Source: Miscanthus floridulus (taxonomy: Eukaryota > Streptophyta > Magnoliopsida > Poales > Poaceae). From it: a stretch of 64,000 bases of DNA. This document shows positions 34,800-46,183 of the stretch, piece by piece. The DNA lies in contig NC_089595.1 in assembly GCF_019320115.1 (NCBI RefSeq), positions 108,702,158 through 108,766,157 of the forward strand, in the 5' to 3' direction. The stretch's first letter is position 1; each line of letters opens with the position of its first letter. The notes below the pieces were generated by a model. It saw only the letters and a program-made list of their open reading frames with translations. It was not told the DNA's origin and ran no database searches. A program made the translations under genes and the position numbers.

Positions 34800-36194
34800 G
34801 AGTAAGATTCATGGCCGGTTCTAGAACTTTTGAGGATGTGTCATCCCGTTTCCTAAACTTAAAAAGTATGTCATTCCGATCCTTAAATTCTGTTCGGATC
34901 TCATATTCATCAAAACGGGTCTAGGTCTCACGGATCATGGATCGCGATCCGCGGATCGTGCCCGTGCATCACGTTCGGGCGGATCGTCGTGATGGTGGAC
35001 CACGGCGCGACGTAGTGCGGGACGAGCGGGGCGCTGTACGCGCTCATCGCTCGGCATCATCATTCACCTGGGACAGCCATCACCTGCGATGCCGCGGCGG
35101 CACCTGCGCCCCGGCACAGCAGCACCATCGCGGCCGCCGCGCACTCCGTGCCGCGCCGCATCTCGGCCACCAGCCGCCACCAGCCGCGCCACGGTGCCGT
35201 CCAACCTGACGATCGCCTCCGCGCCGCCTCGTTTCGCCAGCACTGCCGCGGCGGCCTCCGCTTCGCCGATCGCAGACAGTGCCGTCTCTGCAGCGCCGGC
35301 ATCAACGATCCTCGGCGTTTGGGATGGCACTCGCTGATGTCGAGCGTGGCGTGCATGTCGGGGATCATGGCCTCGGCCGTTTGTAATTCTGTTGCTTTAT
35401 ATATTCAGTAAAGAGAAAACGCTGCGGTTGGTTAGCAACACCAAAAAAACGAGATCGTGTTCCACTGTGTTTACATCGTGTCGTGTTCGCGTGAGTTTGT
35501 GTGTGTGGTTGCAGCTGAGCTTTCGCCGGCGACGAGTTCATCGTCGACACTCCGGCAACGCTGACATACAGCTTCACCTTGCTCACCTGCATCGATCGGA
35601 GCAGGTACGACACCCTCGACGGGGAGGCGAGGTCGTGCATGATGCGCTTCTTGTTGGCCTCTAGGATGGAGAGATTGAGCAGCGCCGTGACGGCGTTGAG
35701 CTGGAACTCAGCGGACAGAAACCAGGAGCCCGGCGGCGCAGGCCTCCCCGATGAACGCGCGGTTGTTGGACCCGGACTTGGCCAGCTGCCAGATCTCTTG
35801 CACCACGCGCTTGGTCGCGTCAGGGGAGAAAGAGGCGGACAGCTTCTTTACGAGGAACGACGCGGTCATGCGCGCCGCCTTCATGCGCGCCAACGCCAAG
35901 GCCGCGCTGCACTCGGGCGACACGCAAGCACCGCCACCGCTGCCGCCGACGCGCAGGCGAGCCGCCGCTGCCGCAGCCACAGCGGCCGAACAGCGGTGGG
36001 CCGACGTGGGACGAGCTGACCATTGCCACGAGGAAGGTGAGAGATGAGAGATAGAGCTGACATGTGGGCCTAGATCCGTTTCAATGAATACGAGACCCGA
36101 ACAGAGTTTAAGGATCGGAACGACACACTTTATGAGTTCGGGAACCGGGATAACACACCTCTATAAGTTCGAGGACCCACCATGAACTTTACTC
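34800..36194. mobile_element. Pack-MULE (Mutator-like, 1395 bp)
   Basis: Long terminal inverted repeats of about 130 bp (left from gagtaagattcatgg, right ending ccatgaactttactc) pair with roughly 80 percent identity by eye. They are flanked by a perfect 9-bp duplication, gtaatattt, at 34791-34799 and 36195-36203, which is diagnostic of Mutator-like elements. No transposase is present. The GC-rich interior is captured host gene sequence. Confidence 0.88.
35060..36010 (-). pseudogene. Captured ARM-repeat (U-box E3 ligase-like) gene fragment
   Basis: Minus-strand reading gives FLVKKLSASFSPDATKRVVQ and then a stretch like the plant U-box ARM repeat (AKSGSNNRAFIGEACAAGLL). After frame changes come pieces reading VTALLNLSILE-like and AAAVLAKRGGAEAIVRL. 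These resemble the C-terminal ARM repeats of plant U-box (PUB/SPL11-type) ubiquitin ligases, where such repeats bind substrates. The U-box itself is not seen. At least two frameshifts or a retained intron break it. It lies wholly inside the Pack-MULE, so it was captured from elsewhere in the genome. Confidence 0.6.
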
Positions 36195-36203
36195 GTAATA
36201 TTT

Positions 36204-37031
36204 CTTTTACAGATGACGTGTAGCTTTGACAACACAAAAGCGTTTGTCATGCTCATCAGCAAAACTACAACTATTTAAACCTATGTTCTAATAATTTAAA
36301 CCTATGGAAAAGCTATATCAATTTTTTAGATGTCGAGGCCTAGTTAGTGAGTAGAGATACTGATCACTTTGGTGTTATTAGTAGGTTTTGCACTGGAGGA
36401 ACCTTCACCATGGACCTGTGGATCAGCTGAAGGCTGAATGTCAAAGATCTGTTTGTGAACATACTTAAGTATAGAAGATGCATATGTAAGCACAAAGAAC
36501 TAAGAAGCCGAATAAAACACTGACCAACCTAAAAAGATAGACTCCATCTTTTGGAGTGCTTCAAGAGAAGCAGTGAGGTGTGGCTCACATTGCGTGTTGT
36601 ATAGCCTTGTTATCTCTGAAGGCAGAAAACCACACATGCCTATAACTGAAGCGATCAATGTGTCAACCTTTTTGCAATTATTTCTCCAGAATGGAACCAT
36701 TTTTTGTTCCCGCAGCAGGTTCCAGTTGGAACATCAACCTCTCTCCAATACAGATTAGGTGAAGAAGAATAAGAGCATTGCCATCTGAAGTTAACCTCCC
36801 TCACAAGAACAATGAACAAACGGCAATAAAACTTATTTAATTCGAAGCCTCATAATGCAACATTTTAATCCGATCTAACCAAAAATATTGAAAATTTTGT
36901 TCTACTATCTAACCAATAAATACTAAAATACTAAAAAGTAAAAAGTACGTAGGAAAATATATCACATAGAAGAACAAACTAAAAGGAAAAGGTTCTAGAA
37001 AAATCTCTACTGTGGCAACTAAATGAACATT
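36204..37031 (-). other. Unresolved AT-rich region with one possible exon
   Basis: Minus bases 36700-36530 are open (LPSEITRLYNTQCEPHLTA, then ALQKMESIF) and end at a donor-like TTTTTAG|GTTGG. I do not recognise the protein and found no partner exon in frame. It may be a gene remnant. Confidence 0.2.
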
Positions 37032-37046
37032 AATATTGTCAAATAG

Positions 37047-38680
37047 GAGAGAAGCTGAGTATCCCTGCCCCCGCGTCGCTCCCACGTGAGCGCCTCGGGC
37101 GGCTCCCCCCCCCCCCCCCCCCAAACCCTAGCAGCCCCTCCCCTCCCCTCCGCGCCGCCGCCGGAGCTGGCCGCCGGCATGGCCACCCGGCAGGCAGGGA
37201 TGGCGGCGGCGGGGCCCTTCTCCCTTCTATTGGCGGGGCGTGCGACAGCAGGCCGACGGCCCCTCCCCTCGCGTGAGCTCCGTGGAGCTCAGCGAGGAGG
37301 GCCGTCGCGGCTATGGCGGCGCCGACTGGTGCCCAAGCTGGCGCAGGGGACGGCGGCGGGCTCTCTTTCTCCTCCGTGCGTTCCCCTCCTCCACTCTTGA
37401 AGGCGACGGCGGCGACAGCTGGGGCCGCCGGTCCGGGCCACATGAGGTCAGATCCGGTGCCCGGGAGGCCGGATCTAGACTCCAGGTGACCATTTCGGCT
37501 TCGGGGCCGGCGGCGGGTGCAGTGGCGGCCGGTGGCGGTTGCGGCGGCGGCCGGGGCTTGTGATGGCGCTAGGGGTAGCGCTCTCTCCTCTGCCTGCCTC
37601 TCCCCTCACGGCCCTAGCTGTTGCGGTGGCGACCGGGCCTCTTCAGGGACTGGCTTTGGCCAATGAGGCAACCTGCTGGCTTGCCTGCTCGTGGTGGCCG
37701 GTTTGCCGGCCTCGGCGGCGGGCAGGGCGACGGGCCGGGAAAAGGCGGTGCCTGCAGTTGTGGTCAAGACGGAGGCGGAGGCGGCGGCATGGGGCGCCGG
37801 GTTCGGGGCCTGGTGTCCGGATCCGGCGGTCCAGGGCTGGGGGCGACGCCCGAGATGGTGGGGCACACGCCCTGTAGCAGCTGATGGCGAGGTCGACTGC
37901 GACATCGACGGGTGCTAGGGCCGACGAAGATGGTTAGTGGCGGCCTCGTCGTGCGGCATTGGGACGCGAGCGGTGGAGTCAGGTCCGGCTCTGCGTGGCC
38001 CGGAAGAAGGGGGTGTCGGCCGACGCAGCTGTGCGGCTGCTGCGTGCAGCCGGCGCGTCGATGCCCCTCTGAAGGGGCTTCCGTGGGGCGGCGGGACAGC
38101 GACGATGGCGGTGAAGGATGGCAGGGGGTCCGGCTTTGTGACCCGACGTTCGTGCTAGAGGGTTCTTGGGCGAAAGCCTTGGCGACGGCGATGCCATTGG
38201 GTGCTGCTTCCCTGCTGGGGGCGTCGTGTTTCCCCTCTAGCATGTCATCCAAGGGTGAAAACCCGATCCACTTTGGACGTGCGACGGTGGCGCCATCGGC
38301 GTCGCTCCCTTCCTGAAGGCGTCGCATCTGGATTATCGCCGCGGCCTCGAAGCGAGGCAAGGGTTCGCGACTGGAAGTCGGAGCTGCTCTTCGATGGTTG
38401 AGCTTGGCAACGATGACCGGTGGCGGTACTTCCTTTGGACCCATCAGGAGGTGATCAATGGGTGGCCTGCCATGGGAAGTCCAAGCTGCTGGCAGCTTTG
38501 CTTCCATGCTCGGCAACGATGATCCATGGCAGTGTGTCGTGTTTGTGCTCAATCGCGTCGCGTGGGGTGGTTAGCCTCTCGGGTGCCATTTTGGCTACTC
38601 GGTTGGCTAACCTTCTTGTACATTATTATATTCTTTCGTCTTAATTGAGCGGCAGAGATCCTGCCTTTGTTTCAAAAAAA
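37047..38680 (+). mobile_element. Poly(A) retroposon, non-autonomous LINE-like
   Basis: A 15-bp target duplication (aatattgtcaaatag at 37032-37046 and 38681-38695) and a 3' A-run at about 38673-38680 show target-primed reverse transcription. The left end (accctagcagcccctcccct after a poly(C) run) resembles grass L1 5' UTRs. The GC-rich interior has short ORFs in all frames and no endonuclease or RT motifs. It is probably an internally deleted L1 derivative mobilised in trans. Confidence 0.75.
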
Positions 38681-38695
38681 AATATTGTCAAATAG

Positions 38696-40330
38696 CATGA
38701 GTAAAAGGATGGATAAACTTGCAGATGCTTAAAGAGCTAACTGAACTAATTATATAGTTAAGCCAATCTAAACGCAATATTAGAAATCACAAAACGGCCA
38801 TGACCAAGTACTCAAGCAGCTTAGCATTTTAAACACGCCATGATAGCAGTATATGAACAACATGAGTCTCTAGAGGTTTTATTTGCAAAACTGGAAATGC
38901 ATGTGGCATCTAGCAGAGTAAACCCAACAGGACTGTACTTATCATAGTGAATTGCTCATAATCTGTAATAAGTTTCAGTGTTAGGGGTGGAAATCAAGAA
39001 GGCAAGATGAAGGAGGAATGACACCTGAGAGGAGATATAGGGCTTGTTAGGGGCTTCAATATGGCATCGAAAAATCTACACAGTTTGTGCTAGCAAGCAT
39101 GTACTGATGATTGAAGGCAACAGAGTCATACAGCTTTTGTATATGAACAAAAAATATAGAAGAAACAAAATCAAATTATCATTTTTATTTCCTTAGCATA
39201 TATAGATGCTGAAGTCCTGATTAGAAAACCAGGAGACTAATTAGGGAATAAGTAACAATAGTCATCCAACCGCGAAATTAGCAATGTCCATATTATTACC
39301 TCATTGTACCCAGCCTTGAAATTGAAATAGGAATGTTCTGCTTTTTCGGCAAGCACGATATGATTATGCACCCGATAAATGATGTTTTTCTGAACATGAG
39401 CTATCTGTGGTTCATAAAGTGGCATAGTTTGTGGATCGACCAGTAGGCAAAAGCTAACAGTTAGTGTGTCTAAAACTCAGATGAGATTAGTCACACATCA
39501 AACAGACTGATATTTGGTTAGGTGCACACTCACCATGTGTTAGAACATTGAAGCAGAACCATGGATGGATTGATAAGATTCATATTGCAGCAAAAGAAAT
39601 CCGGTACCTAATTGAACAATACATTCGGATTTCATCCCACAACCAAGCAGCTCTGTCTTAGGTAATCAATGCAAGGAAACAGAAGAAACTTTGAAAGTTT
39701 CTGAGCTCACCTTCATGGAAGAGAGGTCTGGTTATAGGCTTATAGCCACAACCACAGGCCGAGATTCTGCCCGTGGACAACTTGGTGGGTAGCGGCAGCA
39801 TGCAGCAGCACCAAAGGCACAATGGCTCTTGGGTGCTGTAGCTTGTGCAGGAGACAGTACGGCACCAGCTGTCGGAACTCGGAAGCTCTCAATTTGAGCC
39901 CCGAGAAATCATTTATATCACAAGGTAACATAACAGGGAAGCTGGTTCAAATAAAAAATGCAAAAGATTCTATATCACAAGGTAGCATAACACATGGTAT
40001 GCCCAATAGCAAAAAAGAATACTACTCTTTGGAGATTGGTGAGCCTTACCCCCTGTTGCTCGAAATGCCTGTATGAGATCGTCAGTCAATGCCCTAGGGA
40101 ACTAATGTGGTGGTTGCTAAGCTGGAATGAATCAATCCCAATAGTGCTCTCGAATTGCACGGCAAAAAATTCTCCTCCCAAAAGCTAGCTCACTTGATTT
40201 CATGTGAAGTCTGTAAACAGTAGGCACTAAATCAACTAAAGCAAGTCCCGATAGTTTTGACATACTAAAAACAGTTACATTAGTGGTAATGGACTAATGT
40301 GCAAAAAAATGCGGTGGCCTACATGTGCTT
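38696..40330. other. Intergenic AT-rich DNA
   Basis: No recognisable gene. Short minus-strand open stretches near 39425-39240 and 39930-39740 have no family resemblance that I can name. Confidence 0.4.
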
Positions 40331-40332
40331 AT

Positions 40333-40477
40333 GGCCCCGGTCGCTTCGCTAAAAAAACAAACAAAAACACTGTTCCGGTTGATTGGTTGCGAGAGAAAAA
40401 CACCATTCCGGCTGAAAAACGAGCTGAAAAATACAGATTATAAGAGAAGCGAACAGGGCCCTGTTCGCTTCTCTTAT
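40333..40477. repeat. MITE ending in a 38-bp perfect palindrome
   Basis: A MITE begins near cggtcgcttcgct (about 40337) and ends gcgaacaggg at 40458. Its end continues into its own inverse, ccctgttcgcttctcttat, giving a perfect 38-bp palindrome at 40440-40477. This looks like two related MITE ends joined head to head. Confidence 0.6.
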
Positions 40478-41745
40478 GTGGAAATCTGAATTCAATCTAT
40501 AATATTCATCAATGGAAGAAACATCGATAGGTGTTGAAACCTGATTGTTGACCAATTATAATTTCTGGCATCCTAAAATGCAGAACCGAAACAGCCATGT
40601 CAGGTTTTCAAAATTCTTCAGTAGGACTGTAGCCGTAACAGAATCTGAATACTACACATTCCTGATGGCACTAACATAGCCCCTGCCGAAATTTATGAGA
40701 TCCTAAAAAAAAATAGGGATAGCAATGAGAGATTTCGGAAAGGCATTTTAACAAACAGTTGGTGTGCATCATGAGCAAGTCACTTACTTCTTTAACTGGA
40801 GACCACCAGCACTACTGCAGAACTTGTCGCCGGGAATTCGAAGGCCAGCTACTTGTGAAGATAAGGAGGCGTGGTGTAGGTCTGGTGGCACGGTCCAACC
40901 TGAGAGCAGGTGTGCGTGACGCCGCGACCTCTCCAGCGCGTGGTACGGGCGCCGCAGCCGAGCGCGCCATCCGCGCGCGCCACCCCGTTGTGGACCTCGG
41001 CCTCGAGGTCCGTGATGCATGCGTGGCCGCCTCCTCGTTGTTCGAGCCGCTTCGCCGCCGCGGGCCTCTAGAGCCAGACCGCCGCCAGGTCTTGAGTAGA
41101 AGCGGGTGGATATGGGCACGGTGGTGGCGGGCGTCGCAGTCCGAGAGCGGAGAAGGCGAGGCGACGGAGGAGGCGAGGATGATGGATGGAGAGAGGCAGC
41201 CAACCGCGTCGCCTGCATGCGACCGGGCAGAACGGCTCAGAAAAGGCCAAAAGGAGGGATAGACACGCACGAACTATCTGAGCTGAGCTTACGGTAAACT
41301 GGCCCACGGCCGTTCAAGCCGGTCACACACGACCGGAAGACCGGCGATCGGGAGCACGGCAAGGCAACGTGGCAAACGCGGATTGGAAAGCCGTACCTAA
41401 ACAGTATGCAGGATGGCTGTGAGCGCGCGGATTCGAGGAGTTTCATCTCTGCAACTAAAAACACCTAAATATCATCGTTTTTGCCCCGCTAATGACCCCT
41501 GTCCGTGCTAAACGCCGCTAATCACCTCTCGCCCCGCGCTAATTGCTGCTCCCCGCGCACGACGGCCACGATCCCCTGCGCCTCGCTCTAGCGCAAAGGA
41601 AAGAAGAATCCTCTCTTCGGCTCCAAATCCTGCAGTCTCGCCCTAGCGCCCGCTCTCGCCAGCCGACCTCCTCCTCGCCGCCACCCTCGCGCACCGGCTG
41701 ACCTCCGCCGTCGCGCGCCGCCATCACAGTCGCCCGTGGTCATCG
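40478..41745. other. GC-rich region without recognisable gene
   Basis: Between 40800 and 41460 there are overlapping Arg/Ser/Pro-rich open frames on both strands, as expected by chance in GC-rich grass DNA. None shows a known domain or convincing splice sites. It may be a diverged promoter/5' exon island or transposon-captured sequence. Confidence 0.3.
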
Positions 41746-41769
41746 CCATCGCGGCCGAGTCCGCCCCGT

Positions 41770-42740
<971 letters not shown>

Positions 42741-42744
42741 CATC

Positions 42745-43988
42745 GCTATATGCAGTGGAAACAACTATATGAGCTGAATTAATAAATCATAGAGACCAAG
42801 CCCTCCCTTCTCTTGCTGCACAATTTACTTATCCTAATATATGTGGAACTGTGCTGGTTATCATTGATCCAAATGACCTTCCTAGGCTGAACCACAAACA
42901 AAAAGGAGTGATTAAATAGGCTTCGGGAGGGGATTGGATGAGGAGAACAAGGGCTAGCAACATTCAGAGTAAAGTAGATCAAAGCACACAGACCACAGCC
43001 ATGTATCCAGTAAAGGACATTGGGTGTGCACATGTATGCCTGACACACACTATCAGGTTCTCTGTATAAAAAGCAACCCATGCCACACTATCACATTATT
43101 AATTTTGAGACAACAAATATCCCAACGATCTGTTTAAACTAAGCATATTTATTTCAGTTGCATAGAAACGTATGTCCTCTGCAATATCTGCCCTTTTATC
43201 ACTGTCTGATATGCTTATGAAGTCTGTCATTCAGTCCGGGTTCATCACTCATGAGACAACTTTGCGACATGTTCAGAACCACCAGACATACATTTGTTGT
43301 TATGCTGATTATATGTTGCATAATTTCTTTATTTGCAACAGCAATGCACACTTTACCTTTATCTAAACCTACCGCATTGTTGTTTGATATGCGGCTCTTG
43401 ACTAAAATTGGATGAGATTACTTAGGCTAGCTTCTTTCCTTGCATAGCAGTGGCAGGCTGGAGTCGGCACCAGTGCTCATGGTGAGACCACTGAGACCCC
43501 GCCGCCATGGAGGCCAGCGTCCAAGCGCAGGACTTATGGTACCCAGGTCCACAACATGTCGGACACTAGGGCGTGACGACCTCAAGCGGCAGTTGTACAT
43601 AGTTGTATCCCACCTTGCACATAGTTGTAAACGTTAACTATGCAATTTTATTGGCAATGTGACCTTACTTTTTTTTGGTTAAAACTGTATAATAATTTAT
43701 GGTTGACTATTGTCACTATTATGAGACAATCATAATACTATTTTTTTTATTGGTCAAGGCCAAGATGACTAAGGTATTTGCTGCTACTTCACGATAGGTC
43801 GCACTGTTGTAGTATGCTTTATCTCAACTGAATCCACTCCTATCTCATCATTCTTGTGCAAGTTGCAGCAAAATATGATCACTCTGTTGCTGGTTGCAAC
43901 AATCTGATCATTCTTGAACGACTTACAAGGATGGCCCATACTATGGATAAGGAAGAAAAATTATGCTGACTTTGAATTTTGATAGGTC
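42745..43988. other. Intergenic DNA
   Basis: AT-rich sequence with no recognisable gene. A GC-rich patch at 43445-43600 gives a short open frame with no known domain. Confidence 0.4.
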
Positions 43989-43989
43989 A

Positions 43990-45120
43990 CCATGGATACA
44001 ACAACAACAAAGTCTTTAAGTCCCTAATAAGTTGGGGTAGGCTAGAGTTAAAACCCAGCAGAAGCAATCAAGGTTCAGGCACGTGAATAGTTGTCTTCCA
44101 AGCACTCATATCTAAGGCTAAGTCTTTGGATATATTCCATCCTTTCAAGTCTCATTTTATTGCCTCTACCCAAATCAACTTCGGTCTTCCTCTGCCTCTC
44201 TTCACGTTACTATCCTAGCTTAGGATTCCACTACGCACCGGTGCCTCTGGAGGTCTCCGTTGGACATGTCCAAACCATCTCAACCGGTGTTGGACAAGCT
44301 TTTCTTCAATTGGTGCTACCCCTAATCTATCACGTATATCATCGTTCCGAACTCGATCCCTTCTTGTATGACCGCAAATCCAACGCAACATACGCATTTT
44401 CGCGACACTTATCTGTTGAACATGTCGTCTTTTCGTAAGCCAACATTCTGCACCATACAACATAGCAGGTCTAATCGCCGTCCTATAAAACTTGCCTTTT
44501 AGCTTCTATGGTACCCTTTTGTCACATAGGACACCAGATGTTTGCTGTCACTTTATCCACCCTGTTTTGATTCTATGGCTAACATCTTCATCAATATCCC
44601 CGTCAATCTGTAGCATTGATCATAAATATCAAAGGTATCCTTCCTGGACACTACTTGACCTTCCAAACTAATATCTTCCTCCTCCCGAATAGTAGTTCCG
44701 AAGTCACATCTCATATACTCCCTCCGGTTCTCTAAAACAAGTCGTTTTGAGGTTGTCTTAAGTCAAACATTTTAAATTTTGACTACAAATAACTTTTTTT
44801 AGGTTGAGTTTGAAAATATAAAAGTGATGTAAGTAGATTCATCTCGAAATGTAGTTTCATAAAAGTATATATTGGCTATATTTTATAAATATTTTATAGA
44901 AAAAGTTATAGTTAAAGTCGTTTCTTAAAGACCGTGTCGATGTCCAAAATGACTTGTTTTAGAGAACCGGAGGGAGTACTCAGTTTTAGTTCTACTGAGT
45001 CTAAAACCTTTGGACTCCAAAGTCTCCCGTCATAACTCCAGTTTCTGATTCACTCCTGTTCGGCTTTCATCAACTAGCACTACATCGTCCGCGAAAAGCA
45101 TACACCAAGGGATGTCCTAT
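43990..45120 (-). mobile_element. RTE-type LINE, 3' fragment with RT end
   Basis: Minus reading gives the catalytic LFADDVVLVDE (about 45110-45070), then LEGQVVSRKDTFDI-like sequence, and then the 3'-terminal region MLYGAECWLTKRRHVQQ, MRMLRWICGHTRRDRVRND and RLRWFGHVQRRPPEAPVR (44463-44215). These are hallmarks of plant RTE LINEs. The 3' end at about 43990 is a TTG-repeat tail (plus-strand acaacaacaaca). Frameshifts and stops are present, and the 5' portion is missing. A Stowaway MITE splits it. Confidence 0.85.
44718..44976. mobile_element. Stowaway MITE inside the RTE LINE
   Basis: Perfect inverted ends ctccctccggttctctaaaa and ttttagagaaccggagggag with TA target duplications (44716-44717 and 44977-44978). 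At 259 bp it is non-coding. It interrupts the LINE reverse transcriptase frame, so it inserted later. Confidence 0.95.
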
Positions 45121-45502
45121 GAATTATTTTTAGGTTAACTATAATGGTATATTTGAACATATTTTCTTTCATATTTGGCTACATAAATAAGATGCTCATG
45201 GATTAGTCAAACAAGCTAGACAATTTGCTCCTCAATCATGTGCTTTTGTATTATGAAAGAAAAGTAGTCATTCTGGTATGTGTATCATGAATTCATGATT
45301 GGAGCAGTAAAAAAAATTAAGTTAATTTTATGCCTTGGCTTAATGTTGTGCTCCCATTACAACGCACGGGCATACATGTACATATCACCGGCATATGGCC
45401 AATGAGCGTGTGCGTGTCGTATCCTATAAGAGCTGACTCAAACTGAGACGGTAACGCCTCTAGCTAGTCAGTCTACACCCCACCATGCACGCTCTCTCTT
45501 GC

Positions 45503-45510
45503 TATATAAT
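45503..45510 (+). promoter_or_regulatory. TATA box of the PADRE-like gene
   Basis: TATATAAT lies 75 bases before the ATG at 45585, which gives a short leader. The spacing is typical for a compact plant gene. Confidence 0.6.
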
Positions 45511-45584
45511 CCTTGGTAAATGAAATACTAGCCTTCAAAACACACACATCAATCTCCTCGCTACACACGTCTTGACGAGACGAC

Positions 45585-46082
45585 ATGGGCAACAGCCTGC
45601 CGCTGCCATGCGTGTGCCGTTGCTGCTGCCACGACGAGGTCAACGAGGTTGAAGGCACCGCTGTGGCTGGCGCCAAGAAGAGGAGGAAGCAGCAGCAGAG
45701 GCCTGACCGCAGCAGGAACGTCTAGGCGGCGCGGCCGAGGCACGTGGTGGTGCCGGTCGTGGACGCGCCGGAGGACGGCGACGGCAGCCAGGAGCAGGAG
45801 GCCTGGCCCGAGTGCCACGTGGAGCCGGCCGACCACGGCGAGGACGGCGCGGTGCGGGTGAGGATGATCATGATGAAGAGGAAGGACATCGCGCAGCTGG
45901 TGGCGAGGCTGGAGCAGCACGGCGCCGAGGAGAGGAACGCCGCTGCCGGGATGGATGAGGTCGTCAGCACTGAACTCACCGGCTGCAACGGCATCAATGC
46001 CGACGGCGGCGGCGGCGTCACGATGATGAGCCCATGTCGGGACGCCTGGAGGCCGTGGCTCTCCATCATACCGGAGAACTAG
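45585..46082 (+). pseudogene. PADRE/DUF4228-like small protein, one amber codon
   Basis: This is one frame of 165 codons from ATG 45585 to TAG 46080, interrupted only by TAG at 45723-45725 (codon 47). The N-terminus MGNSLPLPCVCRCCC has Gly2 for N-myristoylation and a cysteine cluster suited to S-acylation. A basic patch follows (KKRRKQQQR). The second half has RVRMIMMKRKDIAQLVARLE and the terminal WRPWLSIIPE, which match the conserved core and end of plant PADRE (DUF4228) proteins, a stress-responsive family of unclear biochemistry. The TATA box is intact. It could be a recent pseudogene, a nonsense allele or a readthrough gene. Confidence 0.65.
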
Positions 46083-46183
46083 TAGAGAGTTCTGCATGCT
46101 GCTCTCTCTCCTGCTGTGCCACCGCCTCCGTTCCGTCTGCGTGGTTTGTTTTGCGCTAGTTTTACTTATTAGCTAACTAGCTG

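Noticed and set aside
37105..37125. Poly(C) runs here and at 61718-61732
   Set aside because: Probably simple homopolymers, possibly with assembly length errors. No functional interpretation.
40784..41307. Overlapping ORFs of 79-167 aa on both strands
   Set aside because: No splice partners, no recognisable domain, and biased composition typical of GC-rich chance frames.
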